From positions 581,501 to 645,500 of the forward strand of contig NZ_CP126980.1 in assembly GCF_030252345.1 (NCBI RefSeq): a DNA stretch of 64,000 nt. The letters are read 5' to 3'. Both the position numbers and the translations under genes were made by a program. Source of the stretch: Actinoplanes oblitus. Its GTDB lineage: Bacteria > Actinomycetota > Actinomycetes > Mycobacteriales > Micromonosporaceae. Position 1 is the stretch's first letter. Each line of letters opens with the position of its first letter. Under the pieces are notes generated by a model. It did not search any database. It saw only the letters and a program-made list of their open reading frames with translations, and had not been told where the DNA came from. Below are positions 25,857 to 32,918 of the stretch, in pieces.

Positions 25857-26162
25857 ATGTCCGATGAGCCGACTCCGCAGCACGGGCCACATGGCTACTC
25901 CGGGGACAAGGCGGCCCTGCTCAGCCGCCTGCGCCGGATCGAGGGGCAGATCCGCGGCCTGCAGCGGATGGTCGACGAGGACACGTATTGCATCGACGTT
26001 CTGACCCAGATCTCCGCGGCGAAAAGCGCGCTGCACGCTGTCGCGGTCGGCCTCCTGGAGGACCACCTGGCCCACTGCGTGGTGGACGCGGCCCGAGCCG
26101 GTGATCCCACCGCCAAGGTCAAAGAGGCATCCGACGCGATCGCTCGGTTGATCAAATCCTGA
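25857..26162 (+). CDS. csoR: copper-sensing repressor CsoR
   Basis: A 101-residue all-helical metalloregulator (DUF156 family). RLRRIEGQIRGLQRMVDEDTYCIDVLTQISAAKSAL is the family core, here split as seen at residues about 24-60; the Cu(I) ligands Cys (in TYCIDV), His (in ALHAVAVGLLEDH) and Cys (in AHCVVDA) are all present, matching the Cys-His-Cys site. It would leave its operator when Cu(I) binds. It leads a locus with copZ and a His-rich anchored protein. The ATG is leaderless behind TATGCT; the longer open frame upstream runs into the recQ-like gene and is chance. No copper ATPase is in the window. Confidence 0.93.
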   Translation: MSDEPTPQHGPHGYSGDKAALLSRLRRIEGQIRGLQRMVDEDTYCIDVLTQISAAKSALHAVAVGLLEDHLAHCVVDAARAGDPTAKVKEASDAIARLIKS

Positions 26163-26217
26163 GGGGCGCGGGGACCGGAAGGCCGGCGAGCCGCACGGCC
26201 GCAGGAGCCGAAGTGGC

Positions 26218-26360
26218 CCGGAAGTCTTGAGGAGGCGGGAGCCGGATCGGCCGGAAGTCTCGAGGACGCGGGAACCGGATCGACTCGGAAGTCTTGAGGG
26301 GCGGGAACCGGAGCGGTCCGGAAGTCTTGAAGACGCGGGAACCGGAGCGGGTCCGGAAGC
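26218..26360 (+). repeat. 32-35-bp imperfect tandem repeats between csoR and copZ
   Basis: Four units (26218-26250, 26251-26285, 26286-26317, 26318-26352) plus a partial fifth. Each begins (C)CGGAAGTCTTGAGG or a close variant and ends GGGAACCGGAGCGG or close. They fill nearly all of the csoR-copZ gap. The second half resembles the 33-bp coding repeats of the gene at 26607. Confidence 0.9.
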
Positions 26361-26401
26361 GACATAGGTTTCAGAAGGCAGCAAGAGCGAAAGGCTTCAT
26401 C

Positions 26402-26614
26402 ATGGCTGTGACCAGCACCTACACCGTCAAGGGCATGACCTGCTCGCACTGCGTCAACGCGGTGACCGAGGAACTCTCGGCGCTGCCCGGCGTCGCCGGC
26501 GTGCAGGTCGATCTCGCGTCCGGTGGGGTGACGGTGACCAGCGAGGAGCCGCTCACCCAGGACGCGGTCCGCGCCGCGGTCGACGAGGCCGGCTACGAGC
26601 TTGCGGATGCCTGA
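26402..26614 (+). CDS. copZ: copper chaperone CopZ-like, heavy-metal-associated domain
   Basis: A 70-residue HMA-domain protein: YTVKGMTCSHCVNAV carries the Cu(I) motif MTCSHC, followed by the beta-alpha-beta-beta-alpha-beta pattern ending VDEAGYEL. It would ferry Cu(I) in the cytoplasm to exporter or repressor. The ATG has AAAGG about 7 nt upstream. The frame is open 36 codons further up into the repeat array, but that part is Arg-rich and lacks family similarity. It overlaps the next gene by 8 nt. Confidence 0.92.
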   Translation: MAVTSTYTVKGMTCSHCVNAVTEELSALPGVAGVQVDLASGGVTVTSEEPLTQDAVRAAVDEAGYELADA

Positions 26615-26804
26615 CCAACAGGACGCGGCCCCAAAGCGGATACCAGAGCAGCAGGACGCGTCACCGGAGCGGTCCGCAGGGCAACCGGGCGCGTCACCGG
26701 AGCGGGCAGCAGGACAGCAGGACGCCTCGCCGGAGCGGGCAGCAGAGCCGAGGGACGCGACCCCGGAGCGGGCAGCGCAGCGGCAGGACGCTAGCCCGAA
26801 GCGG
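26607..26804 (+). repeat. 33-bp coding tandem repeat, six copies
   Basis: Six in-frame copies of 33 bp encode 11-residue units: MPDQQDAAPKR, IPEQQDASPER, SAGQPGASPER, AAGQQDASPER, AAEPRDATPER, AAQRQDASPKR. The DNA shares the core GACGCG, spacer, ACCGGAGCGG with the non-coding array at 26218-26360. Confidence 0.9.
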
Positions 26805-27761
26805 ACGAAATGGGTGCTGGACGTCACCGCTGAATCGGAAGCTGACACCGGCACGGCGAGCCCGGGCAAGAACGAGGGCTTCCGCTTCGCCGCCTTCGGG
26901 GCGTTGCTGATCGTGGTCCTCTTCGCCGGTTACGGCCTGGGCCGCCTCAACAGCGGCACCTCGGCGACCGCCACCCCGGCCGCCACCGGCAGCGCCGCCC
27001 CCGCGGCGGTCAACGAGAACATGCCGCACACCCACGGTGCCGGTGGAGCGGGCATGCCGACCACCGCCGGCGCCGCGGTCGGCGGCCTCTCGCTCAGCTC
27101 GGACGGTCTCACCCTGCACCCGGTGGCCACCGCGTTCCAGGCCGGCCGCCGACAGCGGCTCGGCTTCACCGTCGACGCCACCGGCGGCACCCCGGTCACC
27201 TCGTACGCGATAGTGCACGACAAGCCGCTGCACCTGATCGTGCTCCGCCGCGACCTCACCGGCTTCCAGCACCTGCACCCGGCGATGGCCGCCGACGGCA
27301 CCTGGAGCATCGATGTGACACTGGCCGAGCCGGGCGTCTACCGGATGATCGCCGACTTCACCGCCCTGGTCGGCGGCCGGCAGATCGCCACCACGCTGGG
27401 CACCGACCTGACCGTCACCGGCGACTACCGGCCGGCGCCGCTGCCCGCGCCGGAACGGACGGCCACCACCGACGGGCTCACCGTCAGTTACGCCGGCACC
27501 CCCGGCACCCAGGCCGTGCAGCCGCTGCTGATGACGGTGACCGGCGGGGCCGTCGAGCCCTACCTCGGCGCTTACGGCCACCTGGTGGTGATGCGCCAGG
27601 GCGACCTCGCCTACGTGCACGTCCACCCGGAGCAGCAGCTGGTCGACGGCAAGGTGAAGTTCTGGATCACCGCGCCCAGCCCCGGCGACTACCGGATGTT
27701 CTTCGACTTCCAGGTCGCCGGGAAGGTGCACACCGCCGCGTGGACCCTGCGGGTCAGCTGA
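26607..27761 (+). CDS. membrane-anchored His-rich copper-locus protein with N-terminal 11-residue repeats
   Basis: A 384-residue protein in three parts. Residues 1-66 are six perfect-length 11-residue repeats (consensus AAGQQDASPER). One membrane segment (about 93-112, AAFGALLIVVLFAGYGLG) follows, then a linker with MPHTHGAGGAGMP, and an extracytoplasmic domain with repeated immunoglobulin-like strands and His motifs: HDKPLHLIV, FQHLHPAM, YVHVHPEQ. The His clusters suggest metal binding outside the membrane; position after csoR and copZ supports copper. Start at the ATG overlapping the copZ end; a TTG two codons earlier is less likely. No enzymatic domain is recognised. Confidence 0.8.
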   Translation: MPDQQDAAPKRIPEQQDASPERSAGQPGASPERAAGQQDASPERAAEPRDATPERAAQRQDASPKRTKWVLDVTAESEADTGTASPGKNEGFRFAAFGALLIVVLFAGYGLGRLNSGTSATATPAATGSAAPAAVNENMPHTHGAGGAGMPTTAGAAVGGLSLSSDGLTLHPVATAFQAGRRQRLGFTVDATGGTPVTSYAIVHDKPLHLIVLRRDLTGFQHLHPAMAADGTWSIDVTLAEPGVYRMIADFTALVGGRQIATTLGTDLTVTGDYRPAPLPAPERTATTDGLTVSYAGTPGTQAVQPLLMTVTGGAVEPYLGAYGHLVVMRQGDLAYVHVHPEQQLVDGKVKFWITAPSPGDYRMFFDFQVAGKVHTAAWTLRVS

Positions 27762-28911
27762 CCGGCGCCCGGTCGCCGAGCATCAGCGCCAGCGCCGGTT
27801 TCACCTGCCACTGATCGAGCAGCGCGTCATACTCGGCGCGCTGCTCGGGACTGGCCGGAGCACCCGTCCGGCGGGCGCGGAGCAGCAGGTTCCGCGGGGT
27901 GTGCGCCGAGTCGATGAACTCCACCACGTCGACCCGATAGCCGTTCAACCGGAGCAGGCCGGCACGCAGCGAGTCGGTGAGGACGTCCGCGAAGCGCTCC
28001 CGGAGGATGGCGTGCCTGGTGAACTCACCGTACGGCGTGGGCGACGCCCCACCCTTGAGCTGCGCGGCGATGTCGTGGTGGCAGCACGGCGCGGCCAGCA
28101 CCCAGCGCGCCTGCCAGTCCACCGCGCGGGCCAGCGCCTGATCGGTGGCGGTGTCACAGGCGTGCAGGGCGAGCACCAGGTCCGGGGTGAACGGCAGCTC
28201 GGCCGCCTCGATGGTGCCGGCCACGAAGGTCACCTCGGCGGAACAACCCAGCCGCTCGGCGACGGCGCTGTTGCGTACCCTCTGGTCCTCGCGGACATCG
28301 ACGCCCACCACCTGGACATCGACGCCTCGCCCGGCCAGATGGCGGTAGGCGGCGAAGGTCAGATAGGCGTTCCCGCAGCCGAGGTCGACGACGCGCAGCG
28401 GCGTCGGCAGCTCGTCGGGGAGCGTGGCGGCGAGCGCACGCAGGAACGCGTCGATCTGCCGGCGCTTGGCGGCGTTGCCACCGATCACGTCGAAGAGCGG
28501 GTCGCCCGGATCGAGCAGCCACTGCTTGGCCCGGTCGTGCTCACGTGCGGCCGGCGCGGCCGGCGCCGCGGCGGACCGGTGCACCTGGGCGTCACCCTTC
28601 TTGGTGACCCGGACCTGGACGGTGGCCTCGGCCGTCTCCACGTGCCAGTTGCCGAACGGCTCGGCGAGCAGCTCGTCGACGGCGGTGGCCGCCTCGGCGC
28701 CGGGCGCGACGTTACGGGTGAAGGGGCGGGTGCCGTCATCGGTGACGATCTGCAGTTTCGGACCGCTCTTGAGCGTGACGGGACGGATCTGGGCGCGGGT
28801 CACCGAGGGTGCCTGCCCGCGGCGCCGGCCGGCGGCGACGGCCCGGGTCAGTCCGGGAGCGAGGAGGAGTTCGCGCACCTCGGCGAGCGCTTGATCGAGC
28901 GGTTGTGGCAT
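27754..28911 (-). CDS. SAM-dependent methyltransferase
   Basis: A 385-residue protein. The C-terminal half is a class I methyltransferase: VVDLGCGNAYLTFAAYRHL (SAM-binding motif I), VVGVDVREDQ, LVLALHACDTATDQAL and VLAAPCCHHDI. The CCHH signature is typical of the Methyltransf_32/GSTCD-like group, whose substrates are often RNA or protein and mostly unproven. The N-terminal half is a helical region with PKLQIVTDDG. The ATG at 28911 is preceded by CAGAAT 6 nt upstream, a weak leaderless promoter; the frame further up is chance. Its stop overlaps the end of the convergent copper-locus gene by 8 bp. Confidence 0.82.
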   Translation of the reverse strand: MPQPLDQALAEVRELLLAPGLTRAVAAGRRRGQAPSVTRAQIRPVTLKSGPKLQIVTDDGTRPFTRNVAPGAEAATAVDELLAEPFGNWHVETAEATVQVRVTKKGDAQVHRSAAAPAAPAAREHDRAKQWLLDPGDPLFDVIGGNAAKRRQIDAFLRALAATLPDELPTPLRVVDLGCGNAYLTFAAYRHLAGRGVDVQVVGVDVREDQRVRNSAVAERLGCSAEVTFVAGTIEAAELPFTPDLVLALHACDTATDQALARAVDWQARWVLAAPCCHHDIAAQLKGGASPTPYGEFTRHAILRERFADVLTDSLRAGLLRLNGYRVDVVEFIDSAHTPRNLLLRARRTGAPASPEQRAEYDALLDQWQVKPALALMLGDRAPVS

Positions 28912-29009
28912 AACACCATTCTGCCCGGAAGCTGGGATGTCCCCGAGGGGCTGTGGACAACGCCGCGTCCGGCTAGGTTGATCCGGGGCGCGGAGGGAGG
29001 AACGGTCCG

Positions 29010-29672
29010 ATGTGGCACATGTCGGAGACCAGGACACCGGCCTCCAGCCTGCCGTCGGCGCGGGTGCGGCAGATTCTCGGTGACATGTACACGGTTGCCC
29101 GGCACAGCCGGTTCATCGGTGACCTCACCCGGGGCCGCCTGCCAATCGCGGCGTATGCCGAGCTCACCGCCCAGCACTGGTTCGTCTACGAGACTCTCGA
29201 ACTGGCCACCGCCGCGATGGCCGACGACCCGGTGGCCGGCCGGTTCTGCTTCCCGGAGCTGTTCCGGATCCCGGCGCTCGAGGCCGACCTGCGGTTCCTG
29301 CACGGCGCGCGCTGGCAGAGCCGGCTCGTCGCGCTGCCCGCGACGACCACCTACTGCACCCGGATCCGATCCTCGGCGTTCGACCGGGCGACCGGTTACG
29401 TGGCCCACCACTGCACGCGGTACCTGCACGATCTCGACGGCGGGCAGTGGCTGGGCGCCGCGGTGCTGGAGGCGTACCGGTTCCGCCGCCAGGGCTACCG
29501 CTTCTTCGTCTTCGAGGGCGTCGACCCGGAACTGTTCCAGGCGCGTTACCGCACCCGGCTGAACCTGGTCCCGTGGAACCACGCCGAGCAGGACGCCTTT
29601 CTCGCCGAGGTGGCCGCCGCCGCGCAGCTCAATCTCGACCTGCTCACCGATCTGGAGAACCGCTGGACCTGA
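29010..29672 (+). CDS. haem-oxygenase-like protein with altered haem ligands
   Basis: A 220-residue protein of the biliverdin-producing haem oxygenase fold. Family landmarks: RHSRFIGDLTRGRL, QHWFVYETLE, RYLHDLDGGQWLG, GYRFFVFEGV, YRTRLNLV. Against the remembered Corynebacterium HmuO sequence, the proximal haem-iron His falls on Tyr27, and the distal-helix Gly (Gly139 of human HO-1) is His140, while the following Asp (Asp141) is kept. Canonical activity is therefore uncertain. GGAGGGAGG lies 9 nt before the ATG. Monocistronic; convergent with the helicase gene and closed by the hairpin at 29704-29729. Confidence 0.8.
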   Translation: MWHMSETRTPASSLPSARVRQILGDMYTVARHSRFIGDLTRGRLPIAAYAELTAQHWFVYETLELATAAMADDPVAGRFCFPELFRIPALEADLRFLHGARWQSRLVALPATTTYCTRIRSSAFDRATGYVAHHCTRYLHDLDGGQWLGAAVLEAYRFRRQGYRFFVFEGVDPELFQARYRTRLNLVPWNHAEQDAFLAEVAAAAQLNLDLLTDLENRWT

Positions 29673-29703
29673 ACCCCACCGGCAGAACCGAGCTGGGGTA
29701 CGC

Positions 29704-29729
29704 CGTGGGACCGCGCCAGCGGTCCCACG
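29704..29729. terminator. 11-bp hairpin between convergent genes
   Basis: CGTGGGACCGC (29704-29714) pairs perfectly with GCGGTCCCACG (29719-29729) across a 4-nt loop, between the stops of the haem-oxygenase-like gene and the helicase gene. Likely bidirectional terminator; no T-tract. Confidence 0.7.
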
Positions 29730-29741
29730 CGCGAGTGGCGA

Positions 29742-31616
29742 TCAGGCCTCGGCGGTGCCCACGCCGGCGTCGGAACCGCCGGTCATGCTCTCCGTCGGCT
29801 CACCGGCGTCGGCGGTCGGGCCGGTCGTCCGGCGACGGCGGCGACGCGGCTTGGCGTCGGTGTCCGCGTCGGCGGCCGGAGCGTCCGGGCCAGTGGCCGA
29901 AGCCGCGGCCGGAGCGGCCGAGTCGGCGGCCGGAGCGGACGAATCCGACGGGCCGGCTTCCAGGGTGATCGCGGGCGAGACGCCGGCGGTGCCCTCCGTG
30001 GCGGAGTCCGAGAAGGCCACCGCCGTAGCCGCGGTGCGCCGCCGCCGGGTCCGAGCCCGGGGAGCCGCTTCGTCAGCGGGCGCGGGTGCTGCTGACGCCT
30101 CCGTCGGCACGGATGCTTCGGGCGTACCGGAAATCTCGGACGCCGGACCCTCGACCACCCGGCGCCGGCGCCGCTCCCGCTTGGGCCGCTCCCCGTCCTG
30201 GGACGAGGAAGGCGACGACGGCGCCGCCGAGTCGCCCGGCGAAGCCGGAGCGGACCCGCCACGCGTGCGCCCGCCGCGTCCCGGGCGCTGCCGGCGACCC
30301 CGACCACCGCCCCCGAGATCCTCCTCGATCTCGGCGGACAGCCCGGCCCGGCTCCGCTCCGCGGTCGGCAGGGTGCCCGAGATGTCGGACGGAATGTCCA
30401 GGTCCGCATAGAGAGCCGGACTCGTGTGGTACGTCTCCGGGGGCTGCGGCATGGTCAGGCCGAGCGACTTGTCGATCAGCACCCAGCGCGGCATGTCCTC
30501 CCAGTCCACGAACGTCACGGCGACGCCCGTGGCGCCCGCGCGACCGGTCCGGCCGATGCGGTGCGTGTAGGTCTCCGGGTCCTCCGGGCAGTCGTAGTTG
30601 ATCACGTGGGTGACGCCCGAGACGTCCAGGCCACGGGCCGCCACGTCGGTCGCCACCAGCACGTCGATCTTGCCGCTGCGGAACGCGCGCAGGGCCCGCT
30701 CGCGGGCGCCCTGGCCCAGGTCACCGTGCACCGCGGCGACCGCGAAGCCACGGAAGTCGAGGTCCTCGGCGACCCGGTCGGCGGCCCGCTTGGTCCGCGT
30801 GAAGATCATCGTGAGGCTGCGGTCCTTGGCCTGCAGGATCCGGGCCACCATCTCGATCTTGTTGAGCGGGTGGGTGCGGTAGACGACCTGCTTGGTGAGC
30901 GGGTTCGGACCGCTGTCGGTGGTGTGCCCGGCGTGGATGGTCATCGGGTTGCGCAGGAACCGGCGGGACAGCGCCACGATCGGATCCGGCATGGTGGCCG
31001 AGAACAGCATGGTCTGCCGCTGCTCCGGGAGCATCGCCAGGATCTTCTCGACGTCGTCGAGGAAGCCCAGGTCGAGCATCCGGTCGGCCTCGTCCAGGAC
31101 CAGCGCGTGGACCGCGTTCAGCTTGAGCTGCTTCTGCTTGGCCAGGTCGAGCAGGCGGCCGGGGGTGCCGACCAGGATCTCGACGCCCTTCTTCAGGGTG
31201 TCCACCTGCGGCTCGTAGGCCACCCCGCCGTAGATCGGCAGCACCCGGACGCCGCGCGTGCTGCCGGCGGCGGCCAGGTCGCGGGCCACCTGCAGGCCCA
31301 GCTCACGGGTGGGTACGACGATCAGGGCCTGAGGACGGCCGTCGGCGCCCTCGGCAGGGGAGAGCACCCGCTCCAGCAGGGGCAGGCCGAAGCCGAGGGT
31401 CTTGCCGGTGCCGGTCGGTGCCTGGCCGATCAGGTCGGTGCCGCGCAGCGCGATCGGCAGCGCGTACTCCTGGATGGCGAAGGCGTGCGTGATGCCCGCG
31501 GCGGCCAGCGCCTCCACGGTCTCGGGACGAACGCCCAGCTCGGCAAAGGTGGGGCTGTCCGGGCGGACCGGAGCGCGGTTCGTAACGGGGACTAGAGCTT
31601 GCTCATTGTCGGTCAT
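29742..31616 (-). CDS. rhlE: DEAD-box RNA helicase, RhlE-like
   Basis: A 624-residue ATP-dependent RNA helicase. Motifs in order: Q motif FAELGVRPET with AIQEYALP, APTGTGKT, PTRELGLQ, LDEADRMLDLGF, FSATMP, MIFTRTKR, ATDVAARGLDV, HRIGRTGRAG. The core ends near residue 400; the last 220 residues are an Ala/Pro/Ser-rich tail with blocks of Arg (RRRRRVVEG, RTRRRR, KPRRRRRR) likely to bind RNA. It is the counterpart of the mycobacterial rhlE next to the DUF3107 and TetR genes. A TAGAGT hexamer at about 31757-31762 may be its -10. Role in RNA turnover or ribosome assembly is inferred from family. Confidence 0.93.
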   Translation of the reverse strand: MTDNEQALVPVTNRAPVRPDSPTFAELGVRPETVEALAAAGITHAFAIQEYALPIALRGTDLIGQAPTGTGKTLGFGLPLLERVLSPAEGADGRPQALIVVPTRELGLQVARDLAAAGSTRGVRVLPIYGGVAYEPQVDTLKKGVEILVGTPGRLLDLAKQKQLKLNAVHALVLDEADRMLDLGFLDDVEKILAMLPEQRQTMLFSATMPDPIVALSRRFLRNPMTIHAGHTTDSGPNPLTKQVVYRTHPLNKIEMVARILQAKDRSLTMIFTRTKRAADRVAEDLDFRGFAVAAVHGDLGQGARERALRAFRSGKIDVLVATDVAARGLDVSGVTHVINYDCPEDPETYTHRIGRTGRAGATGVAVTFVDWEDMPRWVLIDKSLGLTMPQPPETYHTSPALYADLDIPSDISGTLPTAERSRAGLSAEIEEDLGGGGRGRRQRPGRGGRTRGGSAPASPGDSAAPSSPSSSQDGERPKRERRRRRVVEGPASEISGTPEASVPTEASAAPAPADEAAPRARTRRRRTAATAVAFSDSATEGTAGVSPAITLEAGPSDSSAPAADSAAPAAASATGPDAPAADADTDAKPRRRRRRTTGPTADAGEPTESMTGGSDAGVGTAEA

Positions 31617-31836
31617 GAAGTTTTACGGGTGCCCTCTCGTGGTGCGCCCGTCGACTGTCCTGGGGCGCGGTCTGGATGTGGCGCGGGCCGCACGCTCGAA
31701 AGCGGGCCACGCGCGGGGTCGCCGACGGATCGATGCCGGCGGCGACATACGCCACTCTACCTGACCCAATAGCAGACGCACGCGAGAGCAGTTTCGGGAG
31801 GGAACGCTGTTACCAGCGCGCCCTCCCGTTACCGCA

Positions 31837-32061
31837 TCAGCGGGTGGTGAAACCGAACGGCCGGTGCGAGGCCTCGGCGATCTCCACGTAGGCCAGCTTG
31901 GCGACCGGGATGATCACCTTGCGGCCCTTCTCATCCGTGAGCGAAAGGACGCCGTCCTTGGCCAGAGCCTCGGACACGGCCTGCTCGACCTCGGCCGGCG
32001 TCTGAGCGCTTTCCAGCACGAGCTCGCGCGGCGAGTGTTGCACGCCGATCTTGACCTCCAC
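31837..32061 (-). CDS. DUF3107 protein
   Basis: A 74-residue actinobacterial DUF3107 protein (MEVKIGVQHSPRELVLES, ending AEASHRPFGFTTR), function unknown. The GTG start is chosen because GAGGAGG lies about 6 nt upstream and the family begins at this Met-Glu-Val; a TTG six codons earlier is unlikely. A small alpha/beta fold without membrane segments is expected. It lies 220 bp upstream of the helicase and 39 bp downstream of the TetR gene on the same strand, as in mycobacteria. Confidence 0.9.
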   Translation of the reverse strand: MEVKIGVQHSPRELVLESAQTPAEVEQAVSEALAKDGVLSLTDEKGRKVIIPVAKLAYVEIAEASHRPFGFTTR

Positions 32062-32100
32062 GGAGTCCTCCTCTGTCAACCCGTGTACCGCTTGGAAAGG

Positions 32101-32760
32101 CTATCCGATTTCCGGTGCCGTTCCGGCCGATGAACCGCCCTGCAGCGGGAAGCTCGCGATCCCACGCCAGATCAGAGCGGCGACGAGGCTCTCGGCTTCA
32201 GCTTTGGGCGTACGCCGGCCGTTCGCCAGCCAGTACTGAGCGGCCGCCCCGGAGGCCCCGGCGAGGCCGGAGGCGAGCAACTGCGCCTGGTCCTGCCGGA
32301 GCCCGGTGTCCGAGATGATGGTCTCGGTCAGCGCCTCGATGCAGCCCTGCTCGACCCGTTCCACCCGCTGCCGGACCTGCGGATCGTTGCGCAGGTCGGA
32401 CTCGAAGACGAGCCGGAACGCCTCGCTCTCGTGGTCCATGAAGTCGAAGTACGCCCGGACCGCGCCCTTGACGCGCTCCTTGTTGTCCGGGGTCGCCTCC
32501 AACGCGCCCCGCACCTTGGCGATTATCGCGTCGCAGTGCGTGTCCAGCAGGGCCAGGTACAGCTCGAGCTTGCCGGGGAAGTGCTGATAGAGCACGGGCT
32601 TGGACACGCCCGCGCGTTCCGCGATGTCGTCCATCGCGGCGGCGTGGTAGCCGTGCGCGACGAAGATCTGCTGGGCGGCGGCCAGCAGTTGCTTGCGGCG
32701 TGCCGAACGAGGCAGCCGGGTGGGGCGAGTGGTCTGAGCCCCGCCGGACGCGGCGGTCAT
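32101..32760 (-). CDS. TetR-family transcriptional regulator
   Basis: A 219-residue regulator. The N-terminal helix-turn-helix is clear: RRKQLLAAAQQIFVAHGYHAAAMDDIAERAGVSK is the family pattern, seen at residues about 20-55, followed by VLYQHFPGKLELYLALLD. The C-terminal domain (DFMDHESEAFRLVFESDL) is ligand-binding and dimerising, ligand unknown. CTGGAGG sits about 10 nt before the ATG. It resembles the mycobacterial regulator next to the DUF3107 gene. The divergent gap of 158 bp holds a wide inverted repeat that may be its operator. The open frame extending upstream to 33447 is a shadow of the divergent gene. Confidence 0.92.
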   Translation of the reverse strand: MTAASGGAQTTRPTRLPRSARRKQLLAAAQQIFVAHGYHAAAMDDIAERAGVSKPVLYQHFPGKLELYLALLDTHCDAIIAKVRGALEATPDNKERVKGAVRAYFDFMDHESEAFRLVFESDLRNDPQVRQRVERVEQGCIEALTETIISDTGLRQDQAQLLASGLAGASGAAAQYWLANGRRTPKAEAESLVAALIWRGIASFPLQGGSSAGTAPEIG

Positions 32761-32807
32761 ATCTGGTGAACCTCCAGGGGGTCGGTCCCCGCGGTTTGTC
32801 GTCGCGG

Positions 32808-32846
32808 ATTGCCCGGATCGGTGCATGTCGCGGTCGTGCGGGCAAT
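32808..32846. promoter_or_regulatory. wide inverted repeat in the divergent TetR region
   Basis: ATTGCCCG (32808-32815) and CGGGCAAT (32839-32846) are perfect inverted 8-mers 23 bp apart, flanked by further TGTCGCG copies. Position between the TetR gene and its divergent neighbour suggests an operator; the wide spacing is a caution. Confidence 0.4.
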
Positions 32847-32918
32847 TGTCGCGACGCTGCAACTTATCGCCACTGCAACCACACGGTAGCCTCAGCGGGG
32901 GCGAGCGAGGAGCACGCG

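Noticed and set aside
26218..26360. Repeats considered as a CRISPR array
   Set aside because: Units are contiguous without unique spacers and are imperfect; no cas genes nearby.
25895..26869. Minus-strand 324-codon frame with Pro/Ser repeats (APVPASSRLP type) over the copper locus
   Set aside because: It is the antisense of csoR, the repeats and copZ. The repetitive product simply reflects the DNA minisatellite; no start signal or domain.
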